Part shown: positions 6,119-14,819 of the stretch, piece after piece
Numbering within the stretch: position 1 is the first letter of the stretch
Layout: every line of letters starts with the position of its first letter
NCBI GenBank assembly: GCA_000621905.1
Contig: JHXB01000001.1
Coordinates: 1-64,000, forward strand
DNA from: Lachnospiraceae bacterium NC2004
GTDB taxonomy: Bacteria; Bacillota; Clostridia; Lachnospirales; Lachnospiraceae
DNA: 64,000 bases
Direction of reading: 5' to 3'
The notes under the pieces: model-generated
The model's database searches: none
The model's input: only the letters and a program-made list of their open reading frames with translations
What the model was told of the DNA's origin: nothing
Program-made: the position numbers and the translations under genes

Positions 6119-7528
6119 ATGAAAGAGAAGACAAGAGTAGAAGATGTCGATAGAAGTATCTACGACATTAAGAATAAGGACGCTGACGCATATAAGTTTC
6201 AATCAGGTTTAGATCAGGATGTGGTTTTACAGCTTTCTTACGAGAAGAACGATCCTAAATGGATGAGAGCTTTTAGACTTAAGTGTCTTGAAATGTTTAA
6301 TGAAATGAATATGCCACAGTGGGGCCCGGCTATAGACGGACTTGATATGGATAACATTGTTACATATGTCAGACCTAAGGACAACAAGATGGTAGCTGAT
6401 TGGGACGAAGTTCCTAGTGAGATTAAGAATACATTTGAAAGATTAGGTATTCCTCAGGCTGAGCGAGAGGCTTTAGCCGGTGTCGGAGCGCAGTATGACT
6501 CCGAGCTTGTTTACCACAATTTGAAAGAAGAAGTTAAGCAGCAGGGTGTTATCTATTCTGACTTGGAGAGCGCTTTACACGGTGAATATGCTGAAATGAT
6601 AAGGGAGCATTTTATGAAACTTGTGCCGCCTAACGATCATAAATTTGCCGCGCTTCATGGTGCAGTCTGGTCAGGTGGTTCCTTTGTATATGTCCCACCG
6701 GGAGTTAAGGTTGAGATACCTCTTCAGTCGTATTTCAGACTTAATGCACCGGGAGCAGGACAGTTTGAGCACACCTTAATTATTGTTGATGAGGGTGCAG
6801 ATCTTCATTTTATAGAGGGATGTTCAGCTCCTAAGTATAATATTGCCAATCTTCATGCGGGATGTGTTGAACTGTTCGTTGGTAAGAATGCCAAGATGAG
6901 ATACTCGACCATCGAGAACTGGTCTAAGAACATGTATAACCTTAATACCAAGAAGGCAAGAGTTGAAGAAGGCGGTTCGGTAGAGTGGATATCAGGATCA
7001 TTCGGATCACATGTATCATATCTTTATCCGACCAGTGTGCTTGCAGGTAGAGGCGCAAGTTCAGAGTTTACAGGCGTTACTTTCTCGGGTGGCGGACAGG
7101 ATCTTGATACAGGATGTAAGGCTATTCACCTTGCTCCTGATACGACTTCATTTGTCAATACGAGATCAATATCTAAAGATGGCGGTAAGAATACATTTAG
7201 AAGCAGTATTGTTGTTATGCCGCAGGCTAAGAATGCCAAGGCAGCTGTTTCTTGTGAGTCTTTGATGCTTGACAGCATTTCAAGATCTGATACGATTCCT
7301 GCGATGGATATAAGAACCAAGGATGCAGATATCGGACATGAAGCTAAGATTGGTAAGATATCTGATGATGCAGTGTTCTATCTTATGAGTAGGGGATTGT
7401 CGGAAGAGGAAGCTAAGGCTTTGATTGTAAGTGGTTTTGCTGACAATGTGTCTAAAGAGCTTCCGCTTGAGTATGCAGTTGAGATGAACAATCTTATAAG
7501 ACTTGAGATGATTGGTTCTATCGGATAA
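6119..7528 (+). CDS. sufB: SufB, Fe-S cluster assembly scaffold
   Basis: A 469-residue SufB, the scaffold subunit that receives sulfur and assembles the cluster with SufD and SufC. The N-terminal helical region (MKEKTRVEDVDRSIYDIKNK) leads into the beta-helix core with GAVWSGGSFVYVPPGVKVEIP and the conserved EGCSAPKYNIANLHAGCVE segment. The C-terminal part has SISRSDTIPAMDIRTKDADIGHEAKIG, the typical SufB ending. Length is normal. It lies between sufC and sufD in the order sufC-B-D-S-U usual in Firmicutes. Confidence 0.95.
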   Translation: MKEKTRVEDVDRSIYDIKNKDADAYKFQSGLDQDVVLQLSYEKNDPKWMRAFRLKCLEMFNEMNMPQWGPAIDGLDMDNIVTYVRPKDNKMVADWDEVPSEIKNTFERLGIPQAEREALAGVGAQYDSELVYHNLKEEVKQQGVIYSDLESALHGEYAEMIREHFMKLVPPNDHKFAALHGAVWSGGSFVYVPPGVKVEIPLQSYFRLNAPGAGQFEHTLIIVDEGADLHFIEGCSAPKYNIANLHAGCVELFVGKNAKMRYSTIENWSKNMYNLNTKKARVEEGGSVEWISGSFGSHVSYLYPTSVLAGRGASSEFTGVTFSGGGQDLDTGCKAIHLAPDTTSFVNTRSISKDGGKNTFRSSIVVMPQAKNAKAAVSCESLMLDSISRSDTIPAMDIRTKDADIGHEAKIGKISDDAVFYLMSRGLSEEEAKALIVSGFADNVSKELPLEYAVEMNNLIRLEMIGSIG

Positions 7529-7569
7529 CATTTGATAGGTTTCTAATATTATAAAAAGGTTGGTGCAAT

Positions 7570-8679
7570 ATGATAGTTAAGATAGAAGGAAATCATTTGC
7601 CGAAAGAGACGTGGAATAAGCTTGATGTCAATATTGCTGGTATTGATAGTCTTCCTACTTTTTCGTGTAGAGATATAGATATGTTAGAGGTTGATGGGTG
7701 GAAGCAGAGCAGATTTACACCTAAGTATCACAAGGACCTTTCGCCAAGAGACACAGAGAAGATTCGTGCTTTGTCTAAAAAAGGCGAGATTATAAGTGGT
7801 GTAGGACCGGATCTTGATAGGCTTATTGTTGCAAGTAAGATTGATGCTTACCGCTTTGAAGCTAAAGGTAAGAATCCCAAACCTCTTATTCTTAATTTTG
7901 ATTTTTTGAGCGGAGCTGCTGATTTGACTCCGATTGAGATAGTTGTAGGAGATGGGGTAGAGGCTGTTGTTGTTGAACAACTTACTGCTAAGAAGGTTGT
8001 TCACGGAGTGGCCGGCGCACAGATAAAGTTTAAAATAGGCAAGAATGCCAAAGTGACATTTGTTCAGGTTCAGGATATTCTTAGCAATATGACATTTATC
8101 AATGATGTTGGTGCTATTCAGAAGGATGACTCTGAATTCAATGTTATCACATCAATTATATCCGGTGGAACTACTTATTACGGATGCCAGACTAACCTTT
8201 ATGGTAAGAGAGCTAAATATAATCATGACATAGGCTATATGGTTAAGGGCAATGAGAAGCTTGATATGAATTTTGTTGCTGAGCACATTGCCAAGAAGAC
8301 AGAAGCTTCTATTCATGCAGAGGGTGTGTTAAGAGGTAACGCTTACAAGATTTTTAGAAGTACCGTTGATTTTAATGTGGGTTGTACTGCATCATCCGGC
8401 GAAGAGAGGGAGAATGTTCTCTTGATGGATGATACAGTTATCAACAAGACTGTGCCTTTGATTCTTTGCGATGAGGAAGATGTTGAGGGGGCTCATGGCG
8501 GAACAATCGGACGCCTTGATGATGAGACCTTATTCTATATGATGTCAAGAGGCATGACCAAAGAGGAAGTGTACCAAAAGGTTGCCAACGCGAGACTTGA
8601 CGCGGTGATTAACAAGATTCCTGTTCCTGAGATTAGAGACAGATGGATCAAGAGATTACATCCTGAAGAGGAAGAATAA
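7570..8679 (+). CDS. sufD: SufD, Fe-S cluster assembly protein
   Basis: A 369-residue SufD, the paralogue of SufB that heterodimerises with it. The core carries the SUF family beta-helix, and the end has the shared signature HGGTIGRLDDETLFYMMSRGMTKEEV. An early segment (GVEAVVVEQLTAKKVVHGVAG) and a Cys in FNVGCTASSGEE are visible. It starts at ATG 7570 after AAAGGTTGG and is followed one base later by sufS, suggesting tight coupling. It is shorter than proteobacterial SufD, as is usual for Clostridia. Confidence 0.9.
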   Translation: MIVKIEGNHLPKETWNKLDVNIAGIDSLPTFSCRDIDMLEVDGWKQSRFTPKYHKDLSPRDTEKIRALSKKGEIISGVGPDLDRLIVASKIDAYRFEAKGKNPKPLILNFDFLSGAADLTPIEIVVGDGVEAVVVEQLTAKKVVHGVAGAQIKFKIGKNAKVTFVQVQDILSNMTFINDVGAIQKDDSEFNVITSIISGGTTYYGCQTNLYGKRAKYNHDIGYMVKGNEKLDMNFVAEHIAKKTEASIHAEGVLRGNAYKIFRSTVDFNVGCTASSGEERENVLLMDDTVINKTVPLILCDEEDVEGAHGGTIGRLDDETLFYMMSRGMTKEEVYQKVANARLDAVINKIPVPEIRDRWIKRLHPEEEE

Positions 8680-8680
8680 T

Positions 8681-9901
8681 ATGAATGATTTTGAGATGAA
8701 TCTTAGAAAAGATTTTCCAATATTAAATGATAGTTTTGCATACCTTGACAATGCGGCTACATCCCAGAAACCGTTAAGTGTTATTCAAGCGGTTGAAGAT
8801 TATTATAAGACTTCTAACGCCAACCCCCTTAGAGGTATATATGATTTAAGTGTTGCAGCTACCGAGAAGTATGAGGCTGCAAGATTAAGTGTTAAGAAGT
8901 TTATTAACGCTTCTAAGAAAGCGGAGATAGTCTTTACAAGAAATGCAACCGAGAGCGTTAACTTAGTTGCGTATTCTTACGGTATGAGTTTTATAAATGA
9001 AGGCGATGAGATTATTGTCAGTATCTTAGAACATCACAGTAATATGTTACCATGGCAGAATGTAGCTAAAGCTAAGAATGCTACTTTAAAGTATCTGTAC
9101 TGTGATGAGAATGGAGTTATTAATCCGTCAGACCTTGAAGAGCTCATAACAGACAAGACCGCATTAGTAGCTATTACGCAGGTATCCAATGTTATAGGAA
9201 GAACTAACGACATTAAATCATTTGCCAAGATTGCTCACGAATATGGTGCGGTAATATTATGTGATGGTGCTCAGAGTGTGCCTCATATGAAGGTTGATGT
9301 AACTGATTTGGATGTTGATTTTCTTGTTTTTTCGGGGCATAAGATGCTTGCGCCTATGGGCATTGGTGTACTTTATGGTAAGAGTGAGCTTCTAAAGAAG
9401 ATGCCTCCGTTCCTTTATGGCGGCGAGATGATTGAGAGTGTTACTGTTGACGGAGCAACATTTGCAAGAATACCTACCAAGTTTGAGGCGGGGACGGTTA
9501 ATGTTGGAGGAGCAGTCGGGCTTCATGCTGCTATTGACTATATCAATAATATCACTATGGATGAGATTGTTAAGAGAGAAGAAGAGTTAACTAAGTATGC
9601 TTATGAGAGAATGAGTGAGATTAAGCATCTTACGATTATCGGAAGCGAGGATTATAAAGAACATCATGGCATAATAACATTTGACATAGATGACTGCCAT
9701 CCTCATGATGTTGCTGATATACTGGGTGGATTAGGTGTTGATGTAAGAGCCGGACATCACTGTGCTCAGCCACTTTTAAAGCACATCGGTCATCCGGTCA
9801 CAACAAGAGCAAGTATAGCATTTTATAATGTTAAAGAGGATATTGATAGATTGATTGATGCTTTAAAAGGAGTTAGGAGGACGTTAGGTTATGGAGAATA
9901 A
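8681..9901 (+). CDS. sufS: SufS cysteine desulfurase
   Basis: A 406-residue PLP-dependent cysteine desulfurase that supplies persulfide sulfur for Fe-S assembly. The PLP lysine is K221 in VFSGHKMLAPMGIG and the catalytic Cys361 lies in RAGHHCAQPLL. Other group II markers are the N-terminal FAYLDNAATSQKP and EHHSNMLPWQ. It overlaps sufU by 11 bases. In Firmicutes SufS hands sulfur to SufU, consistent with the neighbour. Confidence 0.95.
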   Translation: MNDFEMNLRKDFPILNDSFAYLDNAATSQKPLSVIQAVEDYYKTSNANPLRGIYDLSVAATEKYEAARLSVKKFINASKKAEIVFTRNATESVNLVAYSYGMSFINEGDEIIVSILEHHSNMLPWQNVAKAKNATLKYLYCDENGVINPSDLEELITDKTALVAITQVSNVIGRTNDIKSFAKIAHEYGAVILCDGAQSVPHMKVDVTDLDVDFLVFSGHKMLAPMGIGVLYGKSELLKKMPPFLYGGEMIESVTVDGATFARIPTKFEAGTVNVGGAVGLHAAIDYINNITMDEIVKREEELTKYAYERMSEIKHLTIIGSEDYKEHHGIITFDIDDCHPHDVADILGGLGVDVRAGHHCAQPLLKHIGHPVTTRASIAFYNVKEDIDRLIDALKGVRRTLGYGE

Positions 9902-10334
9902 GACGATTTACACAGAGATTATTACCGACCATAATGTTGATCCTTATCATAAGCACGAGATTGAGGGCGCTAATCTTATTCTTGAGGGAGTTAATCCTTC
10001 GTGTGGAGATGATATTACGCTTTCTCTTAAAGTTGAGGATGATGTCGTGGTTGACGGTGCTTATCAGGGTGTTGGATGTGCAATATCACAGGCGTCTGCG
10101 GATATTATGCTTGATCTTGTTATAGGCAAAACTAAAGATGAGGCGCTTAGATTGTCAGATCTTTTTCTTAATATGATTAGAAGTGAGATTACTGAAGAGG
10201 AGCTTGAAGAGCTTGAGGAGGCAGGCCTTTTAAAAGACATCGCTCATAATCCTAGCAGGACCAAGTGCGCAGTTCTCGGATGGAGAACCTTAAGAGAGAT
10301 GTTTGGTGTGGAATTTGAGTACGAAGAAGAATAA
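9891..10334 (+). CDS. sufU: SufU, zinc-dependent sulfurtransferase/scaffold
   Basis: A 147-residue SufU (IscU-like) protein that accepts sulfur from SufS. The expected ligands are present: Cys38 and Asp40 in PSCGDDI, Cys63 in GVGCAISQASADIM and Cys126 in RTKCAVLGWRTL. The extra loop between Cys63 and Cys126 separates SufU from IscU. It is the last gene of the operon and is followed by a strong terminator. Confidence 0.95.
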   Translation: MENKTIYTEIITDHNVDPYHKHEIEGANLILEGVNPSCGDDITLSLKVEDDVVVDGAYQGVGCAISQASADIMLDLVIGKTKDEALRLSDLFLNMIRSEITEEELEELEEAGLLKDIAHNPSRTKCAVLGWRTLREMFGVEFEYEEE

Positions 10335-10367
10335 AATTATATTTACATTTTCATACTTTAATGATAC

Positions 10368-10408
10368 AATCCTTGTATATTCGATATTCGGATATACAAG
10401 GATTTTCT
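10368..10408 (+). terminator. terminator of the suf operon
   Basis: A 13-bp perfect stem (AATCCTTGTATAT at 10368-10380 with ATATACAAGGATT at 10392-10404) runs into TTTTCTT. It closes the HxlR-sufCBDSU unit. Confidence 0.85.
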
Positions 10409-10455
10409 TATTTTTATTTCCCTACTAGAAAGATTTTAAACTTACATAAGTCATA

Positions 10456-10483
10456 TTGAGATATGATGTCTTGCGCCTATATT
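10456..10483 (+). promoter_or_regulatory. possible rho promoter
   Basis: TTGAGA (10456-10461) and TATATT (10478-10483) have a 16-base spacer and lie about 60 bases upstream of the rho start. A short hairpin ACTTTCG-TAG-CGAAAAGT follows in the leader. Confidence 0.5.
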
Positions 10484-10546
10484 CAGGCACTTTCGTAGCG
10501 AAAAGTTTTGTATTTATATTTTATATTTTAAAGAGAGGTTAACTAT

Positions 10547-12127
10547 ATGGATTATCAATCTATGCTTATCACCGAGCTTAAAGCTATTGCTAAAGAGCGA
10601 GGAATTAAAGGCGTATCGGGCGCTAAGAAGGCTGAACTTACCAAGATTCTTGAGGATTACGATAAGAAGAACGCTCCTAAGAAGGAGGTTAAGGCAGAGC
10701 CTAAGAAGATTGTTAAGAAGACTGTCGTTAAGGAAGAAACTAAGAAGGTTGTTAAACCAGAGGCTAAAAATGTTAAGGCTGAGCCTGCCAAATCCGAGGC
10801 GGTTAAGCCTGAGGCAACTAAGGATAAGAGAGAGTTTCAGGCGAAGAAAACATTTGACAAGGAAGGTGTTAGAAGAGAGGCAAATGTCAAGTTTCAACCA
10901 TCTAAACAGCGTGACGAGCGTGTTAAGAAAGATGCCAAGCCTCATGACGCGGCTGAGGAGAACAGACAGCGTAAGGAAGAGCAACTTAAGGCACTCGACA
11001 GTGGTGAGACTGCATACGGTATCTTAGAGATTATGCCGGAGGGATTCGGTTTTATCAGAAGTGAGAATTATCTTCCTGGTGAAAATGATGTCTATGTTTC
11101 GCCTTCTACGATCAGATATCTGAATCTTAGAACCGGTGATATGCTTAAGGGTAATAAGAAGATTAAGTCTCCGACAGAGAAGTATCAAGCACTTCTAAGG
11201 GTTACTTCTGTTAACGGTTTTAATCCTGAGGATGCAAGAAGACGCATTCGTTTTGAAGATTTGACTCCTATCTTTCCTGACGAGAGGATTAAGTTAGAAA
11301 ATGAATACTGCAATAAACTTCCTATGCGTATTGTAGATTTGTTGTCCCCTGTAGGTAAGGGACAGCGTGGTATGATCGTGTCTCCACCTAAGGCAGGTAA
11401 GACTACACTTTTAAAGCAGATTGCTAAGAGTGTCAGTACGAAGTACCCTGACATGGTTCTCATTGTTCTTTTGATTGATGAGCGTCCTGAGGAGGTTACT
11501 GACTTTAAGGAGTCTATAGACAATGAGGATGTTGATGTTATCTATTCAACATTTGACGAATTGCCTGAACATCATAAGCGTGTGTCTGAGATGGTGTTAG
11601 AGAGGGCCAAGAGACTTGTTGAGCATGGCAAGGACGTTATGATTCTTCTTGATTCTATTACGAGACTTGCGAGAGCTTATAACCTTACTGTTACTCCTTC
11701 CGGAAGAACTTTGTCCGGAGGTCTTGATCCTGCAGCTCTTCATATGCCTAAGAAATTCTTTGGTGCGGCTCGTAATATGAGAAACGGTGGAAGCCTCACA
11801 ATCCTAGCAACAGCTTTGGTTGATACGGGTAGCCGTATGGATGATGTTGTATTTGAGGAGTTTAAGGGAACCGGTAATATGGAGCTTGTTCTTGATAGGG
11901 CGCTCTCTGAGAAGAGAATATTCCCGGCTATTGATATCAATAAGTCCGGAACGAGAAGAGATGATTTACTTCTTACTGATGTTGAGCAGAGGATTGCAAC
12001 TGCACTTCATCGCGAGATGACAAAGGGTAAGGCAGAGACGACTGTGGAGGAGATTCTTAAGGTGTTCCAGAGAACCAAGAATAATCAGCAGTTCATTGAT
12101 GTGGTAACTCAATTATTAAAATTATAA
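10547..12127 (+). CDS. rho: transcription termination factor Rho
   Basis: A 526-residue RNA-dependent ATPase helicase that ends transcription. An N-terminal Rho_N helical domain ([20 protein letters not shown], 1-45) is followed by a Lys/Glu/Ala/Pro/Val-rich insertion (about 46-140, e.g. [17 protein letters not shown]). The RNA-binding cold-shock domain follows ([20 protein letters not shown]), then the ATPase core with Walker [16 protein letters not shown] and the R-loop/Q-loop region ([20 protein letters not shown]). The charged insertion is a feature of several Clostridia and may influence RNA binding or condensation. AGAGAGG precedes ATG 10547. Confidence 0.95.
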   Translation: MDYQSMLITELKAIAKERGIKGVSGAKKAELTKILEDYDKKNAPKKEVKAEPKKIVKKTVVKEETKKVVKPEAKNVKAEPAKSEAVKPEATKDKREFQAKKTFDKEGVRREANVKFQPSKQRDERVKKDAKPHDAAEENRQRKEEQLKALDSGETAYGILEIMPEGFGFIRSENYLPGENDVYVSPSTIRYLNLRTGDMLKGNKKIKSPTEKYQALLRVTSVNGFNPEDARRRIRFEDLTPIFPDERIKLENEYCNKLPMRIVDLLSPVGKGQRGMIVSPPKAGKTTLLKQIAKSVSTKYPDMVLIVLLIDERPEEVTDFKESIDNEDVDVIYSTFDELPEHHKRVSEMVLERAKRLVEHGKDVMILLDSITRLARAYNLTVTPSGRTLSGGLDPAALHMPKKFFGAARNMRNGGSLTILATALVDTGSRMDDVVFEEFKGTGNMELVLDRALSEKRIFPAIDINKSGTRRDDLLLTDVEQRIATALHREMTKGKAETTVEEILKVFQRTKNNQQFIDVVTQLLKL

Positions 12128-12134
12128 ATTTTGC

Positions 12135-12163
12135 TTGCATTTATTGTAATGATGTGTTACAAT
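12135..12163 (+). promoter_or_regulatory. rpmE promoter
   Basis: TTGCAT (12135-12140), 17-base spacer, TACAAT (12158-12163). It lies just after the rho stop and gives a transcript with a leader of about 125 bases before rpmE. Confidence 0.7.
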
Positions 12164-12169
12164 GGTCAA

Positions 12170-12295
12170 GCTGTTTGTGATTAGAGTCGCAGACATAAGA
12201 TAAGAATAGAGACGACGCGAGTGCCGGAAGGTCTCATTTTCGAGTGCTACGCCGTTTTGGATTGTCAGAATATTAATATTAGAGAGGTGAATATC
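12170..12295 (+). ncRNA. possible L31 autoregulatory leader
   Basis: The untranslated leader of rpmE is about 125 bases long and contains GAGAC...GTCTC (a possible stem around 12209-12236) and the repeated words GCGAGTGC and CGAGTGCT. Structured L31 leaders are known in Firmicutes. Whether this one belongs to that class was not tested, and no terminator is seen in it. Confidence 0.4.
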
Positions 12296-12496
12296 ATGAG
12301 ACAGGGAATCCATCCAGAGTATTATCAGGCAACTGTAACTTGCAACTGTGGTAACACATTCGTAACAGGATCTACTAAGTCAGAGATCCACGTGGAGATT
12401 TGTTCTAAGTGCCATCAGTTCTACACAGGTCAGCAGAAGGCTACTAAGGCTCGTGGACGTATTGAGCAGTTCAATCGTAAGTACGGCACGAAGTAA
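12296..12496 (+). CDS. rpmE: 50S ribosomal protein L31
   Basis: A 66-residue L31 beginning [20 protein letters not shown]. It is the zinc-binding (C+) form, with Cys16, Cys18, Cys36 and Cys39. AGAGAGGTG precedes ATG 12296, which is preferred over an upstream in-frame start at 12221 that would add 25 non-conserved residues. It has its own promoter and terminator and so can be regulated apart from rho. Confidence 0.95.
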   Translation: MRQGIHPEYYQATVTCNCGNTFVTGSTKSEIHVEICSKCHQFYTGQQKATKARGRIEQFNRKYGTK

Positions 12497-12512
12497 TACA
12501 AGATGTATTTTT

Positions 12513-12545
12513 AACAGGCTGAAGTGTTGCTTCAGCCTGTTTTTT
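12513..12545 (+). terminator. terminator after rpmE
   Basis: A 12-bp perfect stem (AACAGGCTGAAG at 12513-12524, loop TGTTG, complement to 12541) is followed by a run of six T. Confidence 0.9.
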
Positions 12546-12564
12546 CATTGTGAAAGGATTATTT

Positions 12565-13476
12565 ATGAAACGAGCTATGATAGGCGGGCAGGCACTTTTT
12601 GAGGGTGTCATGATGAAGAATAAAGATGTTTATTCTACTGCAATAAGAAAGCCTGACGGCGAGATAGAAGTTAAGACAACTGACTATGTTGCGCTGGTTG
12701 AGAGACTTAAATTATCTAAGGTTCCTATTTTGAGAGGGATTTTTATATTCATAGATTCTATGATAATTGGTATGAAGACGCTTACTTATTCCACTGAATT
12801 CATGGAGGAAGAAGAGGTTACAGAGCAGTCTAAAGCTAAAGAAGGGATTATTATTGCAGGTTCGCTACTTTTTTCATTTGCACTCGCATTAATACTATTT
12901 TTGGCGCTTCCTAATTTGGCAGCGGAGTTTATTAAGAAATTTACCGATAATAACGCGGTTTTTGCACTTGTCGAGGGTGTATTAAGACTTGTTGTTTTCT
13001 TTATATATGTCTGGGCAATCTCTAATATGAAAGAGATTAAGAGATTTTTCCAGTATCACGGTGCTGAGCATAAGGCTATCAACTGCCTAGAATGTGGAGA
13101 TCCTCTTACTCCTGAAAATGTTATTAAGCACTCAAGATTTCACAAGCGTTGCGGAACTACATTTGTTGTGTGGGTGCTTATTATAAGTATTATATTTTTT
13201 GCATTTATTAATGCAGATTCCAAGGTGCTTGAGCTTCTTTACAGGTTTTTACTTATTCCGGTGATTGCGGGAGTATCCTATGAGTTTATAAGGTATGCAG
13301 GACTTCATAACAATACTTGTGTAAGAATATTTAGTGTTCCGGGTTTCTTGGTTCAGAGGCTTACGACCAGGGAGCCGGATATTAAGATGGCAGAGGTTGC
13401 TATTAAATCGGTTGAGGCAGTCCTTGACTGGAAGGAATATCAAGAGGCGATGAGGAATAACGAGATAGAGGATTGA
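12565..13476 (+). CDS. DUF1385 (YqhQ-like) membrane protein
   Basis: A 303-residue DUF1385 protein. It begins with the family hallmark IGGQALFEGVMMKN and carries FQYHGAEHKAINCLECGD and FHKRCGTTF, conserved His/Cys segments that could bind metal. About four membrane segments are visible (roughly 95-120, 135-157, 193-212 and 220-243). Function is not established. In Clostridia it sits beside rpmE, prmC and prfA, as here, hinting at a link to translation. ATG 12565 follows AAAGGA; a GTG at 12550 is less likely. The next gene starts 4 bases after its stop. Confidence 0.9.
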   Translation: MKRAMIGGQALFEGVMMKNKDVYSTAIRKPDGEIEVKTTDYVALVERLKLSKVPILRGIFIFIDSMIIGMKTLTYSTEFMEEEEVTEQSKAKEGIIIAGSLLFSFALALILFLALPNLAAEFIKKFTDNNAVFALVEGVLRLVVFFIYVWAISNMKEIKRFFQYHGAEHKAINCLECGDPLTPENVIKHSRFHKRCGTTFVVWVLIISIIFFAFINADSKVLELLYRFLLIPVIAGVSYEFIRYAGLHNNTCVRIFSVPGFLVQRLTTREPDIKMAEVAIKSVEAVLDWKEYQEAMRNNEIED

Positions 13477-13480
13477 TGTT

Positions 13481-14356
13481 ATGACTTTTCAAGAGATTCT
13501 TAAAAATGCAGAATTAAGGCTTAAGGATGCCGGGATCGAAGAGTACAAGTCGGATGCGTGGATTTTGTTTTCGCACATTTACGATATGGACAGGATTGAG
13601 TTTATGATGAATTGTCTTGATTATGAGAAGAGTAATCCTGATCCGTTAGCATTTGACAGATTAAATGAAGCGGTTGAAAGAAGGATAGGGCATACTCCTG
13701 TTCAATACATCACCAATACTCAGAATTTTTACGGGTATGATTATTATGTTGATGAGAATGTTCTTATTCCAAGGCAGGATACGGAGGTCGTTGTCGAGTG
13801 TGTGATTAACACTTTGCAGGCTTATATGCTTGATAAGAAGCTTGTCAGCATTCCGGCAGTTCTTGATATGTGTACGGGCTCCGGGTGTATTGCGATTACT
13901 CTTTCTAAGGAGCTTAATATTGATAATGTTTATGCGAGTGATATATCTAAGGATGCGTTAGATGTCGCAAAGCGAAACAATACTGCTCTTAATGCAAATG
14001 TTAACTTTATCGAGAGCGATTTGTTTAGCGAGCTTAATGATTTGAAGAATAGTTTAGATGCGATTGTGTCTAATCCGCCTTATATTAAGACTGAAGTTAT
14101 TGAGACTCTTGATAATGAGGTTAGGCTTAATGAGCCGAGGCTGGCTTTAGATGGTAGCGAGGATGGACTTAAGTTTTATAGAGATATTGTTCTTAATGCG
14201 CGTGATTTTCTTAAGGATGGTGGGTTGCTGTTCTTTGAGATTGGGTATGATCAAGGTCAGGAGGTTAGTGCGCTTATGAAGGAGAATGGGTTCGTGGACG
14301 TTAGTGTGGTTAAGGATCTTGCGGGGCTTAATAGGGTGTGCTATGGACATTTGTAG
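13481..14356 (+). CDS. prmC: PrmC, release factor glutamine methyltransferase
   Basis: A 291-residue SAM-dependent methyltransferase that methylates the Gln of the GGQ motif in release factors. The SAM-binding motif is VLDMCTGSGCIAITL and the catalytic N198-P-P-Y201 lies in VSNPPYIKTEVIETL. The N-terminal helical substrate-recognition domain includes RIGHTPVQYI. Its substrate, release factor 1, is encoded just downstream at 14820, though the two are separated by about 460 bases of repeats. Confidence 0.95.
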   Translation: MTFQEILKNAELRLKDAGIEEYKSDAWILFSHIYDMDRIEFMMNCLDYEKSNPDPLAFDRLNEAVERRIGHTPVQYITNTQNFYGYDYYVDENVLIPRQDTEVVVECVINTLQAYMLDKKLVSIPAVLDMCTGSGCIAITLSKELNIDNVYASDISKDALDVAKRNNTALNANVNFIESDLFSELNDLKNSLDAIVSNPPYIKTEVIETLDNEVRLNEPRLALDGSEDGLKFYRDIVLNARDFLKDGGLLFFEIGYDQGQEVSALMKENGFVDVSVVKDLAGLNRVCYGHL

Positions 14357-14400
14357 CGTAGGATATTCATTAGAGTTGACGATGCAATTGATATATTGTT

Positions 14401-14716
14401 AGTTTGGATAATTGGGCAAGCGTGATATATAGCTTTTATGCAGACACGCTTTCGCTCCGTCTCGACGTAATGGTACTAAATTCGTGCTACGCTAAAGCTT
14501 GCACTCCTTAAGTACCAACGTCTCGCTAAGGTCTGCGTTTCAAAGCTATATACACGCTTGGGATGCTGGATTAACTTGAATATAAACATCCTACTCAGGG
14601 TGGCGGAGCCACCGAGAGTGAGATTGTGTAGTTTGGATAATTGGGCAAGCTATATACACGCTTGGGATGCCAGATTTATTATAAAAAATATCCCACTCAG
14701 GGTGGCGGGGCCACCG
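14401..14716. repeat. duplicated repeat with a long interrupted palindrome inside one copy
   Basis: Two related units lie between prmC and prfA. A 21-bp word starting AGTTTGGATAATTGGGC occurs at 14401-14421 and 14630-14650. A 24-bp word ending CGCTTGGGATGC occurs at 14543-14566 and 14647-14670. In the second unit the two words overlap; in the first they are separated by about 120 bases that fold with the flanks into a long interrupted palindrome (arms near 14416-14445 and 14531-14560, inner arms TGGTACT/AGTACCA). Each unit ends in ACTCAGGGTGGC-nnn-GCCACCG (14593-14614, 14695-14716). No coding content is evident. Confidence 0.8.
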
Positions 14717-14735
14717 GGATGTGGTTTATATACCA

Positions 14736-14783
14736 TGTCATCCTGAGCGAAGCGAAGGATCTTTGACTTTCGAAGAAAGTCAA
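14736..14783. repeat. interspersed repeat copy
   Basis: The unit starts TGTCATCCTGAGCGAAGCG and ends in the hairpin TTGACTTTC-GAA-GAAAGTCAA. It matches the units at 41906-41954 and, inverted, those at 4650-4752. It sits just upstream of prfA, where the hairpin could be transcribed. Confidence 0.85.
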
Positions 14784-14819
14784 TATATATTGTAGATTGA
14801 TTTTATATGGAGGTATATT

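Noticed and set aside
14558-14746. Plus-strand open frame of 62 codons between prmC and prfA
   Set aside because: It is made of the repeat units described here, with no ribosome binding site and no recognisable product.
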